The notes: a model not told the origin generated them from the sequence alone. Counted from the first letter of the stretch, positions 8,045 through 16,464 are shown. The stretch is 64,000 nt of DNA from Flagellimonas_B algarum (GCF_040513375.1 NZ_JBEVTG010000002.1:186001-250000), one strand, 5' to 3'. Made by a program: numbers and translations.

Positions 8045-8419
8045 CTATTGCTTTTTGAGCTGCGCTATTTCAGCAGCTACTTTGGCCAACAACTCCCTGA
8101 CTTCCTGTTGGTGTTGGGCCTCCAGTTTTTTATCGACAATGGCCTCGATTTCCTTTTGCTGTGCCTCTGGTAGCGCACCGGATTGTAATATCCCTTTGTT
8201 TTGATTGAGCATAGGCCCTTCTCCGGTAATCAACCAAACCAGATTCAAATCAGGATAGGTTTTGACAATGGTCTCGATGACGTCACTCCCGATAGAGGCA
8301 TGGTTTTTTTTCATCCGTAAGGTATACCCATTACTGGCCCCGATCGAAATGTCGAATTGGCGCGCACTTAATCCAGCATGCTGTATGTACTGTAAGAGTC
8401 TATCAATGGTCTTCACCAT
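8045..8419 (-). CDS. CI-like helix-turn-helix transcriptional regulator
   Basis: A 124-residue protein with an N-terminal XRE/CI-type HTH (residues about 5-65: LSARQFDISIGASNGYTLRM, then VIETIVKTYPDLNLVWLITG). The segment NLVWLITGEGPML is typical of flavobacterial phage-repressor-like regulators. A C-terminal Ala/Glu/Gln-rich helix (about 85-124) probably dimerises. No peptidase or LexA-like domain is present, and no phage genes lie around it, so it is not a prophage repressor in context. It is divergent from the small HTH gene at 8618, and the two share a mirrored promoter/operator region. Confidence 0.85.
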   Translation of the reverse strand: MVKTIDRLLQYIQHAGLSARQFDISIGASNGYTLRMKKNHASIGSDVIETIVKTYPDLNLVWLITGEGPMLNQNKGILQSGALPEAQQKEIEAIVDKKLEAQHQQEVRELLAKVAAEIAQLKKQ

Positions 8420-8436
8420 GGCAAATAGGGTATTGT

Positions 8437-8460
8437 GGAATCAAATATACTATTTTCTAT
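8437..8460 (-). promoter_or_regulatory. Minus-strand arm of mirrored divergent promoter
   Basis: Read on the minus strand this is ATAGAAAATA followed by GTATATTTGATTCC. It contains the -7 element TATATTTG (8449 to 8442), 22 bases before the ATG at 8419. The same element, with two extra bases in the middle, occurs in the opposite orientation at 8517-8540 in front of the divergent gene. The ATAGAAAATA block is the likely operator half, positioned so that a bound protein would cover the core promoter. Confidence 0.6.
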
Positions 8461-8516
8461 AAATAAGGGTCTTCGTCCCATTTAAGATAAAAAAATAGCG
8501 GATATATACTTCATAT

Positions 8517-8540
8517 ATAGAAAATATACTATATTTGGAT
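8517..8540 (+). promoter_or_regulatory. Plus-strand arm of mirrored divergent promoter
   Basis: Reads ATAGAAAATA then TACTATATTTGGAT. The -7 TATATTTG is at 8530-8537, 80 bases before the ATG at 8618. It is an inverted copy of the element at 8437-8460. The two ATAGAAAATA blocks also form a 10-bp inverted repeat (8451-8460 with 8517-8526). Confidence 0.6.
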
Positions 8541-8617
8541 ATGTAGTACAACAGGCATTCGATAGCCATTGGTTTTATAATGCCTTGGAGATGTACCTAA
8601 CCCTATAAACTGTAGCT

Positions 8618-8854
8618 ATGAAACAACTTTCAAAACAAATCGCCCTATTGGAACGGGTCGATCGCTTGATACGCTTGCGGGCCACAGGTCGCCCGAAGCA
8701 ATTGGCCGAACGACTTGGGGTTTCCGAAGCGACCGTATTCCGCATGATCGAGACCATGAAGGAACTAGAAGCCCCGGTATCCTATGATCTGAGCATACAA
8801 AGTTATGTCTATTCAGAACCCATAGAATTTAAATTTGGGTACTTTTCGAAATAA
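8618..8854 (+). CDS. Small HTH (type 11/DeoR-like) DNA-binding protein
   Basis: A 78-residue protein consisting almost wholly of a winged HTH of the HTH_11/WYL N-terminal type (residues about 8-60, with the helix pair PKQLAERLGVSEATVFRMIE). The ligand-binding or WYL domain normally following such an HTH is absent. It is either a minimal regulator or a free-standing accessory. It is divergent from the CI-like gene and shares its mirrored promoter, so mutual or joint control is plausible. It ends 42 bases from the stop of convergent porX. Confidence 0.8.
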   Translation: MKQLSKQIALLERVDRLIRLRATGRPKQLAERLGVSEATVFRMIETMKELEAPVSYDLSIQSYVYSEPIEFKFGYFSK

Positions 8855-8896
8855 GGGGTGGTTTTAGTTCGTTCGAACTACGGTCAAAATTTCTCC

Positions 8897-10438
8897 TTAA
8901 CGAGGCTCCATGACGACAAATGGGATGATCATTTCCTCCAAGGAAATACCTCCATGTTGATAGGTATTGCGATAGTAACTAACGTAATGGTTGTAATTAT
9001 TCGGGTAGGCGAAAAACAAATCGTTCTTTGCGAAAATATAGGAACTGCTGACGTTGATATTGGGTAAATGCACTTTCGCCGGTTCTTTGGCAGCCAAAAC
9101 TTCCTTTTCGTTAAAGGTCAAGCTTCTACCTGTTTTATAGCGCAGGTTCAGACTGGTCTCACGATCGCCGATGACTTTGGAAGGCTGTTTCACGTTAATC
9201 GTACCATGATCCGTTGTAATCAATAATTTAAACCCAAGTTGTTGCGCTTGTTGGATGATTTCCAACAAAGGCGAATTCTTGAACCAACTCAGTGTCAAGG
9301 AACGATAGGCTTTGTCATTACTGGCCAACTCCTTAATGACTTCCATTTCGGTCTTTGCGTGCGATAACATGTCGACGAAGTTGTACACAATAACCGTCAA
9401 ATCGTTGTCTTTTTGCGACCTGAAATTCTGTGCCAGTTGTTTTCCTTGCCGCAAGCTACTGATTTTGTGGTATTCCCATTTCAATTCAAGTCGAAGCCGC
9501 TTCAATTGGGCATCCAAAAACTCCGCTTCGTAGAGGTTCTTACCGCCTTCTTCGGTATCGTTTTTCCAGAATTCGGGATGCTGTTTCTCCATTTGCAGGG
9601 GCGTCAGTCCTGAAAAAATAGCATTGCGCGCATATTGTGTAGCGGTGGGCAAAATACTGTAATAGGGGGTTTCCGAGCTTTTCTTGTAAAAATTGGAAAC
9701 CACATCCTCAAAAGCAAACCACTGATCGTACCTCAGATTGTCGATGACGACCAAAAGGGTAGGGGCGTTTTTCAACTCAGGTTGGACCAACTCCTTGAAA
9801 ACCCGGTGCGAAAGCACAGGTCCGTCCCCATCAAACCAATCGCGATAATTCTTGTCCACGAATTTGCTGAACTGGGTATTGGCTTCCACCTTTTGGGATT
9901 CCAAGATCTCGAACATGCCGGAATCCTCGATGGCTTCGAGCTGAAGTTCCCAAAAGATCAACTTCTTATACAATTCCGCCCATTCCTCATGACTGTTCAC
10001 CATAGACAAGTCCATAGCGATTTTTCGGAATTCCTGTTGGTAATTCGCCGTTGTACGCTCCGAAACCAAACGCGAATTATCCAAGTTCTTTTTAAGGGAA
10101 AGTAGTATTTGGTTCGGATTGACCGGTTTGATCAAGTAATCGGCGATTTTGTTGCCGATCGCTTCATCCATAATGTATTCTTCCTCACTCTTGGTAATCA
10201 TCACCACGGGCAAGGAAGCATCGATCTGTTTCAATTCGTTCAAGGTTTCCAATCCGGAAATACCCGGCATGTTTTCATCCAAGAAGACAATATCGAAATT
10301 GCGTTCGGACAACTCTTCCAAGGCATCTTGACCACTGGGTGAGGTAGCCACCTGATAACCTTTGTTTTCTAGAAAGAGGATATGGGGTTTGAGTAGTTCG
10401 ATTTCGTCGTCAACCCAAAGAATTGAGATTTGTTTCAT
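8897..10438 (-). CDS. porX: PorX-type response regulator with PglZ domain (type IX secretion control)
   Basis: A 513-residue protein. Residues 1-120 are a receiver domain with acidic pocket (WVDDE) and phospho-acceptor Asp54 (VFLDENMPG). A helical linker follows to about residue 200, then a PglZ/alkaline-phosphatase-superfamily domain to the end (VVIDNLRYDQW, then TTDHGTINV and HGGISLEEMIIPF). In Porphyromonas and Flavobacterium, PorX works with the kinase PorY to control T9SS genes, and its PglZ domain has nucleotide phosphodiesterase activity. The domain order and length match. The kinase is not in this window. It is divergent from the HD gene, with 34 bases between start codons. Confidence 0.93.
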   Translation of the reverse strand: MKQISILWVDDEIELLKPHILFLENKGYQVATSPSGQDALEELSERNFDIVFLDENMPGISGLETLNELKQIDASLPVVMITKSEEEYIMDEAIGNKIADYLIKPVNPNQILLSLKKNLDNSRLVSERTTANYQQEFRKIAMDLSMVNSHEEWAELYKKLIFWELQLEAIEDSGMFEILESQKVEANTQFSKFVDKNYRDWFDGDGPVLSHRVFKELVQPELKNAPTLLVVIDNLRYDQWFAFEDVVSNFYKKSSETPYYSILPTATQYARNAIFSGLTPLQMEKQHPEFWKNDTEEGGKNLYEAEFLDAQLKRLRLELKWEYHKISSLRQGKQLAQNFRSQKDNDLTVIVYNFVDMLSHAKTEMEVIKELASNDKAYRSLTLSWFKNSPLLEIIQQAQQLGFKLLITTDHGTINVKQPSKVIGDRETSLNLRYKTGRSLTFNEKEVLAAKEPAKVHLPNINVSSSYIFAKNDLFFAYPNNYNHYVSYYRNTYQHGGISLEEMIIPFVVMEPR

Positions 10439-10446
10439 ATAGTAGC

Positions 10447-10454
10447 TATCTTTG
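10447..10454 (+). promoter_or_regulatory. Bacteroidota -7 element (TATCTTTG)
   Basis: A -7 element for the HD phosphohydrolase gene. A possible -33 TTG lies at 10423-10425 (21-base spacer). Its last three bases form a TTG in frame with the downstream gene, which therefore is not the start. Confidence 0.6.
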
Positions 10455-10472
10455 CGGAATAATCCTTACGCC

Positions 10473-11687
10473 TTGGCCGAGACCAATAAGCTTAAAATAT
10501 TTAACGACCCAATCTACGGTTTTATTGGCACACCCAATGAACTTATTTTCAACCTGATCGCGCATCCGTATTTTCAACGATTGCGGAGGATCTCACAGAT
10601 GGGAATGTCTTACGTGGTCTACCCTGGGGCGCATCATACCCGGTTTCACCACGCCCTGGGCTGCATGCATTTGATGCGTAAGGTCGTCGGCGTCTTACGT
10701 TACAAAGGGGTATCCATTTCGGAAGCGGAGGAAACCGGTTTGCTTTGTGCCATTTTACTCCATGATATCGGGCATGGCCCTTTTTCACACGCCCTTGAAC
10801 ATGTTTTAGTGCCCGATAAAGGACATGAGGAGATCTCCTTGTTGTTCATGCAGCGATTGAATACGGAATTCGATGGGGCGCTGGATATGGCCCTAAGGAT
10901 ATTTAAAAAAGAGCATCCCAAGAATTTCATGAACCAGCTGGTCTCTAGCCAATTGGACATGGACCGATTGGATTATCTCAAGCGAGATAGTTTTTATACC
11001 GGGGTCTCTGAAGGCAACATCAACTCCGAACGCCTGCTGACCATGTTGAACGTCAAAGACAATGAATTGGTGGTCGAGGAAAAGGGGATCTATTCCGTCG
11101 AGAAGTTCTTAATGGCCCGACGGTTCATGTACTGGCAAGTATACCTTCATAAAACAGGTTTGGTGGCTGAGCAATTGCTGGTAAAGGTCATTCGTAGGGC
11201 GCGCCAATTACTCGTAGCAGGCCGGTTGCAAAACTGCCCGGTTGTGCTCAAAGGGTTCTTACAAGAGTCGGAAAACCCATTTTCACTCGAGTCTTTTGCC
11301 GAACTTGATGATATCGATGTACTCGCAGCTTTGAAAGCATGGAAGAAGGAACCTGATTTCGTGATTTCAAGGCTTTCCGAAATGTTATTGGATCGAAGGC
11401 TATTGAAGATAAAGATCAAAGACCGCCCGATCGATACGGCCAAACTTGAAGAACGAAAGGCGTTTTTGAAGCAGACGCATCAATTGGATGACCAAGAAGT
11501 AGCCTTCTTTGTCTTTGATGGGGAACTCCGCAACCGTGCCTACAACGATGCCGAAGAGAACATCAATATCCTGACCAAGAAAGGAAAATTGGTCGATGTT
11601 GCAAAAGCTTCAGACCATTTCAACTTGAAGGCGCTTTCAAAAGAAGTGGTGAAGTATTATGCCTGCTATCCCAAGAATGGCGTTTAG
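10473..11687 (+). CDS. HD-domain phosphohydrolase (SAMHD1/dGTPase-like)
   Basis: A protein of about 404 residues. The metal-binding HD motif is visible as HHTRFHHALGCMHLM with LLHDIGHGPFSHALE, followed by SSQLDMDRLDYLKRDSFYTG, the signature of YdhJ/SAMHD1-type (d)NTP phosphohydrolases. The first in-frame TTG (10452) is part of the -7 promoter element. I therefore place the start at TTG 10473 (MAETNKLKIFNDPIYGF), which gives the N-terminus usual in flavobacterial homologues. The substrate is not provable from sequence. It precedes lpxD by 23 bases, but lpxD has its own promoter. Confidence 0.9.
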   Translation: MAETNKLKIFNDPIYGFIGTPNELIFNLIAHPYFQRLRRISQMGMSYVVYPGAHHTRFHHALGCMHLMRKVVGVLRYKGVSISEAEETGLLCAILLHDIGHGPFSHALEHVLVPDKGHEEISLLFMQRLNTEFDGALDMALRIFKKEHPKNFMNQLVSSQLDMDRLDYLKRDSFYTGVSEGNINSERLLTMLNVKDNELVVEEKGIYSVEKFLMARRFMYWQVYLHKTGLVAEQLLVKVIRRARQLLVAGRLQNCPVVLKGFLQESENPFSLESFAELDDIDVLAALKAWKKEPDFVISRLSEMLLDRRLLKIKIKDRPIDTAKLEERKAFLKQTHQLDDQEVAFFVFDGELRNRAYNDAEENINILTKKGKLVDVAKASDHFNLKALSKEVVKYYACYPKNGV

Positions 11688-11697
11688 TAAATTTTCT

Positions 11698-11705
11698 TAC
11701 TTTTG
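11698..11705 (+). promoter_or_regulatory. Bacteroidota -7 element abutting lpxD (TACTTTTG)
   Basis: A perfect TAnnTTTG only five bases before the lpxD ATG. With the usual start site 4-7 bases after the element, transcripts from here would be leaderless or nearly so. Confidence 0.6.
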
Positions 11706-11710
11706 CCGAA

Positions 11711-12727
11711 ATGGAATTTACCGCCACCCAAATCGCCGGAATATTAGAGGGCGAAGTCGAAGGAAACCCTGAAACTTCGGTAAACAAACTTTCGAAGATC
11801 GAGGAAGGGGAGAAAGGCTCGTTGACCTTTCTGGCCAACCCGAAATACACCCCCTATATTTATTCCACAAAAGCTTCGATAACTATTGTCAATCGCGACT
11901 TTATTCCCGAACAACAGGTAAAAACGACCCTGATCAAGGTGGATGACGCCTATAAGTCGTTTTCGAAACTTTTGGAATACTACAACCAGGTCAAGAACAA
12001 CAAAGTGGGTGTCGAAAACCCCTCTTTCGTATCTGAAAGTGCCCAATACGGAGAAGCCTTTTATTTAGGGGCGTTTTCTTATTTGGGTGATAATGTGGCC
12101 ATAGGCGACAATGTGAAGGTATACCCTAACGTATATATAGGCGATAACGTGACCATTGGTGACAATTGCGTCATCTTTGCCGGAGCGAAGATCTATTCGG
12201 AATCCATTATCGGAAAGGATTGTGTCATTCATAGTGGTGCGATCATCGGTGCAGACGGTTTTGGTTTCACCCCGAATGAAAAGGGAGAATATAGCAAAGT
12301 ACCACAGACCGGAAACGTGATTATTGAAGACCATGTCGACGTGGGGGCAGGCACGACCATCGATCGCGCGACTTTGGGATCTACGGTGTTGCGCAGGGGC
12401 GTCAAATTGGACAACCAGATACAGATCGCCCATAACGTTGAAATAGGAGAGCATACGGCCATTGCAGCCCAAACCGGTGTCGCCGGATCGACCAAGATCG
12501 GCAAGCATTGCTTGATAGGGGGGCAAGTGGGGATCGTCGGCCATATAACCATAGGTGACCGTGTAAGGATTCAGGCCCAATCCGGTATTGGTCGTAACGT
12601 GAAGGATGACGAAGTGTTGCAAGGCTCACCTGCATTGAATTACGGAGATTACAATAAATCATACGTGCATTTTAAAAACCTACCCAAAATTGTTAGCAGG
12701 ATTTCTGATCTAGAAAAGGAAAAGTGA
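11711..12727 (+). CDS. lpxD: UDP-3-O-(3-hydroxyacyl)glucosamine N-acyltransferase
   Basis: A 338-residue LpxD: N-terminal uridine-binding LpxD domain (residues 1-100, ending GSLTFLANPKYTPYIY), then a left-handed beta-helix of hexapeptide repeats (residues about 105-300). The catalytic His region is in NQIQIAHNVEIGEHT. It adds the second acyl chain in lipid A synthesis. It is the first gene of the block lpxD - lpxC/fabZ - lpxA - efp - lpxD2. Its stop is two bases from the next ATG. Confidence 0.96.
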   Translation: MEFTATQIAGILEGEVEGNPETSVNKLSKIEEGEKGSLTFLANPKYTPYIYSTKASITIVNRDFIPEQQVKTTLIKVDDAYKSFSKLLEYYNQVKNNKVGVENPSFVSESAQYGEAFYLGAFSYLGDNVAIGDNVKVYPNVYIGDNVTIGDNCVIFAGAKIYSESIIGKDCVIHSGAIIGADGFGFTPNEKGEYSKVPQTGNVIIEDHVDVGAGTTIDRATLGSTVLRRGVKLDNQIQIAHNVEIGEHTAIAAQTGVAGSTKIGKHCLIGGQVGIVGHITIGDRVRIQAQSGIGRNVKDDEVLQGSPALNYGDYNKSYVHFKNLPKIVSRISDLEKEK

Positions 12728-12729
12728 CA

Positions 12730-14133
12730 ATGAAGACAAACACGATGCAACGCACGATTGCTCAAGAGATTACCCTTAAAGGAGTTGGATTACATACCGG
12801 TGAAAACGTCAACATGAAGTTTCTCCCGGCTCCAGCGAACCATGGTTTCGCGTTCAAACGCGTTGATTTGGAAGGCGAGCCCATCATTGAAGCCGATGCC
12901 GCTTATGTGGTCAATACCCAACGAGGAACCAATCTCGAGAAGAACGGAGTGAAGATCCAGACCTCCGAACATGTTTTGGCCGCCCTGGTCGGCATGCAGA
13001 TCGACAATGTACTGATCGAATTGGATGCCCCTGAACCACCCATCATGGACGGCTCCTCCAAATACTTCGTCGAGGCCATAGAAAAGGTCGGTTTCGTCGA
13101 ACAGGATGAAGCCCGCGAAGAATATGTGGTCAAGGATGTCATCAGTTATAAAGATGAGGCCTCTGGTAGTGAAATCACCATTATTCCTGCAGACGAATAT
13201 CAAATTACCACCATGGTCGATTTCGGCACCAAAGTATTGGGTACCCAAAACGCGACCTTGGATCATATCAGTGATTTTAAGGATGAGATCGCCTACGCAC
13301 GAACCTTCAGTTTTTTGCACGAACTCGAAATGCTCTTAGAGCATGGGCTCATTAAAGGCGGGGATTTGAACAATGCCATAGTGTATGTGGATAAGGAAAT
13401 TTCGGAGCCGACTATGAAAAAGCTCGAAAAGGCCTTCAACAAAAAGAAACTATCGGTAAAACCCAACGGCATCTTAGACAATTTGACCTTGCACCAGCCC
13501 AATGAGGCAGCAAGGCATAAATTATTGGATGTCATTGGCGATTTGGCCTTGGCAGGCACTAGGATTCGGGGTAAGGTGATCGCCAACAAACCGGGTCATT
13601 ATGTCAATACCCAATTTGCCAAGAAACTGCAAAAGATCATCAAGCAAGAACGTCGCAATTACGTGCCTGAGGTTGATTTGCATGCCACTCCTGTGAAGGA
13701 CATCAACCAGATCATGGAAATGTTACCCCATAGACCGCCTTTTTTATTGGTCGATAAGATTATGGAACTTTCCGAAGAACATGTCATCGGTGTGAAGAAC
13801 GTGACCATGAACGAACCGTTCTTCGTTGGGCATTTTCCGGGAGCACCGGTCATGCCGGGAGTATTGCAGATTGAAGCGATGGCCCAGACAGGAGGCATTT
13901 TGGTACTCAGTACCGTTCCGGATCCGGAAAACTATCTGACCTATTTGCTTAAAATCGATAATGTACGTTACAAGCACCAAGTCGTTCCAGGCGATACCTT
14001 GATATTCAAGTTGGATTTGATGACCCCGATACGAAGGGGGATTTGTCAAATGCAAGCTAGGGCCTATGCGAATGGAAGAGTGGTTTCAGAAGCTGAAATC
14101 ATGGCCCAAATAACCAAAGTAAAAGGAAATTGA
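12730..14133 (+). CDS. lpxC/fabZ: Bifunctional UDP-3-O-acyl-N-acetylglucosamine deacetylase / 3-hydroxyacyl-ACP dehydratase
   Basis: A 467-residue fusion. Residues 1-305 are LpxC, the zinc-dependent committed step of lipid A synthesis, with GVGLHTGENVNMKF, the EHVLAALVGMQIDN zinc motif and the HKLLDVIGDLALAG segment. Residues 320-467 are FabZ, with MLPHRPPFLLVDKI and the catalytic GHFPGAPVMPGVLQIEAMAQ (His and Glu). LpxC and FabZ compete for the same 3-hydroxyacyl-ACP pool, so fusion fixes their ratio; this fusion is characteristic of Bacteroidota. The ATG at 12730 is preferred over the GTG at 12724 because it follows the lpxD stop. Confidence 0.97.
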   Translation: MKTNTMQRTIAQEITLKGVGLHTGENVNMKFLPAPANHGFAFKRVDLEGEPIIEADAAYVVNTQRGTNLEKNGVKIQTSEHVLAALVGMQIDNVLIELDAPEPPIMDGSSKYFVEAIEKVGFVEQDEAREEYVVKDVISYKDEASGSEITIIPADEYQITTMVDFGTKVLGTQNATLDHISDFKDEIAYARTFSFLHELEMLLEHGLIKGGDLNNAIVYVDKEISEPTMKKLEKAFNKKKLSVKPNGILDNLTLHQPNEAARHKLLDVIGDLALAGTRIRGKVIANKPGHYVNTQFAKKLQKIIKQERRNYVPEVDLHATPVKDINQIMEMLPHRPPFLLVDKIMELSEEHVIGVKNVTMNEPFFVGHFPGAPVMPGVLQIEAMAQTGGILVLSTVPDPENYLTYLLKIDNVRYKHQVVPGDTLIFKLDLMTPIRRGICQMQARAYANGRVVSEAEIMAQITKVKGN

Positions 14134-14134
14134 G

Positions 14135-14920
14135 ATGAATCAACCCTTAGCATACGTCCACCCAGGGGCCAAAATCGCCAAAAACGTCGTGATCGAACCC
14201 TTTACCACCATCCATAATAATGTCACAATCGGTGAGGGCACATGGATCGGTTCGAACGTGACCATTATGGAAGGAGCTCGGATCGGAAAAAATTGCAATA
14301 TTTTTCCCGGTGCCGTCATTTCGGCGACCCCACAGGACCTTAAATACCAAGGTGAGGAAACCACGGTCCACATCGGAAACAATACCACGATACGAGAATG
14401 CGCAACGATCAATAAGGGTACTTCAGATCGTATGAAAACGGTTATCGGTAACAATTGCCTGATCATGGCATATTGCCATATCGCCCACGATTGTTTGGTC
14501 AATGACGGCTGTATATTCAGTAATAATTCGACTTTGGCAGGTCATGTGACCATCGGAAGCAATGTGGTTTTGGCAGGCATGGTCGCCGTACACCAATTCG
14601 TCTCGATCGGCAAGCATGCCTTTGTAACCGGAGGTTCCTTGGTACGTAAGGATGTGCCCCCGTTCGTCAAGGCGGCGAGGGAGCCCCTTTCGTATGTGGG
14701 GATCAATTCGGTCGGACTTCGCCGTAGGGGGTTCGCCTCGGAAAAAATCCGTGAAATACAGAACATTTACCGTATTCTATACCAAAAAAATTATAACAAC
14801 TCCCAGGCCGCTTCGATCATCGAGGCCGAAATGGAAGCCACCCCCGAACGTGATGAGATCTTACAGTTCATCAGGGATTCGCAACGTGGTATCATGAAAG
14901 GATATTTTAGCAGCAACTGA
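14135..14920 (+). CDS. lpxA: UDP-N-acetylglucosamine O-acyltransferase
   Basis: A 261-residue LpxA. Residues 1-190 form a left-handed beta-helix of hexapeptide repeats, and the C-terminal helical domain carries the family segment VGLRRRGFASEKIREIQNIY. The active-site His is in MAYCHIAHDCLVND. It performs the first acylation of lipid A synthesis. It begins one base after the lpxC/fabZ stop and is followed by efp after two bases. Confidence 0.97.
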   Translation: MNQPLAYVHPGAKIAKNVVIEPFTTIHNNVTIGEGTWIGSNVTIMEGARIGKNCNIFPGAVISATPQDLKYQGEETTVHIGNNTTIRECATINKGTSDRMKTVIGNNCLIMAYCHIAHDCLVNDGCIFSNNSTLAGHVTIGSNVVLAGMVAVHQFVSIGKHAFVTGGSLVRKDVPPFVKAAREPLSYVGINSVGLRRRGFASEKIREIQNIYRILYQKNYNNSQAASIIEAEMEATPERDEILQFIRDSQRGIMKGYFSSN

Positions 14921-14922
14921 TT

Positions 14923-15489
14923 ATGGCAAACACTTCCGACATCCGCAAAGGATTATGCATCAAATACAATCACGATATCTACAAAATCGTGGAGTTTTTA
15001 CATGTAAAGCCGGGTAAAGGACCAGCTTTCGTACGAACCAAACTTAAAAGTGTAACGACTGGTAAGGTCATCGACAATACCTTCTCGGCGGGACACAAGA
15101 TCGAGGATGTACGCGTGGAGACCCGCTCTTACCAATACCTCTACAATGAAGGGGACACCTTTCATTTTATGAATACCGATGATTACAATCAGATTTCACT
15201 CCAAAAATCAAGTTTGGACGCCCCCGACCTTCTCAAAGAAGGAGAGGTGGTAACGATATTATTCAATACGGAAGACAGCATGCCCTTATCGGTCGATATG
15301 CCGGCAAGTGTCGTTTTAGAGGTCACCCATACCGAACCGGGGGTCAAAGGCAATACCGCGACCAACGCCACCAAACCCGCAACGGTCGAGACCGGGGCGC
15401 GGATCAATGTTCCTCTTTTTATCAACGAAGGTGATAAGATAAAGATCGATACTGAAAAAGGGGCGTACATGGAACGCGCGAAGGAATAA
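14923..15489 (+). CDS. efp: Translation elongation factor P
   Basis: A 188-residue EF-P, the three-domain tRNA-mimic that rescues ribosomes stalled at polyproline. The KOW-like N-terminal domain carries the modifiable loop HVKPGKGPAFVRTKL with Lys32 at the tip. The C-terminal OB domain has the family pattern GDKIKIDTEKGAYMERAKE. The Lys-modifying enzyme is not in the window. Its place between lpxA and a second lpxD is typical of flavobacteria. Confidence 0.97.
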   Translation: MANTSDIRKGLCIKYNHDIYKIVEFLHVKPGKGPAFVRTKLKSVTTGKVIDNTFSAGHKIEDVRVETRSYQYLYNEGDTFHFMNTDDYNQISLQKSSLDAPDLLKEGEVVTILFNTEDSMPLSVDMPASVVLEVTHTEPGVKGNTATNATKPATVETGARINVPLFINEGDKIKIDTEKGAYMERAKE

Positions 15490-15497
15490 TCCCGACC

Positions 15498-16433
15498 ATG
15501 AAATTTCCACGCACATATGAGCTTCAGGAAATCGCTGCCCTTATCGACTGTGACTATGTGGGCCCAGCTGATTTTGCTGTGCAGGGAATGAACGAAATCC
15601 ACGTCGTCGAACCAGGTGACATCGTATTTGTAGACCATCCCAAGTACTATGACAAGGCATTGGCATCGAAAGCGACCATTGTTTTGATCAATAAAAAGGT
15701 CGATTGCCCGCAAGGAAAGGCCCTTTTGCTTTCAGACGATCCATTTCGCGATTTCAATACCTTGACGCAGCATTTCAAACCTTTCGAACCTTGTGCTTCG
15801 AATATTTCAGCAACGGCTCGAATCGGTGAAGGCACGATCATCCAACCCAATGCATTCATCGGTAATCATGTCCAAATTGGTAAGCACTGTGTCATCCATG
15901 CCAATGTAGCGATTTATGACCATGCCATAATCGGTGATCATGTAACCATCCATTCCGGCACCATTCTAGGGGCGGATGCCTTCTATTACAAAAAACGACC
16001 GGAAGGATTCGATAAACTGAAATCCGGTGGCCGGGTCATCATTGAAGACCATGTCGATATCGGTGCGAACTGCACCATTGATAGGGGAGTAAGCGGGGAT
16101 ACTACGATAAAAAAAGGCACGAAATTGGACAATCAGATCCAAATCGGTCACGATACCGTTGTAGGTGAAAGGTGTTTGATCGCCTCCCATACCGGCATAG
16201 CGGGATGCGTTGTGGTTGAAGACGAAGTTACCTTATGGGGCCAAGTAGGGGTTATCAGTGGTATCACAATCGGTAAAGGTGCAGTGGTCTATGCCCAATC
16301 GGGTGTAGGACGTACTTTGGAAGGGGGCAAGACCTATTTCGGCAGTCCGGCTGAAGAAGCACGAAAGAAAATGAAAGAACTCGCCACGTTAAAGAGCATG
16401 CCCGAGATCCTTAAAAAATTACAAGACAAATAG
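15498..16433 (+). CDS. LpxD-like N-acyltransferase paralogue
   Basis: A 311-residue LpxD-family protein: N-terminal LpxD domain (residues 1-95, including EPGDIVFVDHPKYYDKAL) and hexapeptide beta-helix (100-285). It is clearly diverged from the lpxD at 11711. The segment equivalent to the catalytic His is kept (NQIQIGHDTVVGERC), so it may be active. The second LpxD may acylate a different position or substrate, or use a different acyl chain; this cannot be read from sequence. It lies in the same run of genes as lpxA and efp, eight bases after efp. Confidence 0.9.
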   Translation: MKFPRTYELQEIAALIDCDYVGPADFAVQGMNEIHVVEPGDIVFVDHPKYYDKALASKATIVLINKKVDCPQGKALLLSDDPFRDFNTLTQHFKPFEPCASNISATARIGEGTIIQPNAFIGNHVQIGKHCVIHANVAIYDHAIIGDHVTIHSGTILGADAFYYKKRPEGFDKLKSGGRVIIEDHVDIGANCTIDRGVSGDTTIKKGTKLDNQIQIGHDTVVGERCLIASHTGIAGCVVVEDEVTLWGQVGVISGITIGKGAVVYAQSGVGRTLEGGKTYFGSPAEEARKKMKELATLKSMPEILKKLQDK

Positions 16434-16456
16434 CTTTTTTGAACTGCACAAAACTG

Positions 16457-16464
16457 TATTTTTG
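16457..16464 (+). promoter_or_regulatory. Bacteroidota -7 element for sucD (TATTTTTG)
   Basis: A TAnnTTTG match 22 bases before the sucD ATG at 16487, with a TTG at 16439-16441 as a possible -33 (15-base spacer). In-frame near-start codons upstream of 16487 overlap this promoter. Confidence 0.6.

Noticed and set aside
8045..8854. Prophage remnant suggested by the CI-like repressor
   Set aside because: No integrase, structural, lysis or replication gene lies nearby; the flanks are ordinary chromosomal genes.
12065..12622. Long antisense open frame within lpxD (185 codons)
   Set aside because: It is a mirror of the codon bias of the hexapeptide repeats of LpxD; it has no plausible domain or start context.
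15189..15713. Antisense frame across efp and the lpxD paralogue (174 codons)
   Set aside because: Shadow of two well-supported genes.
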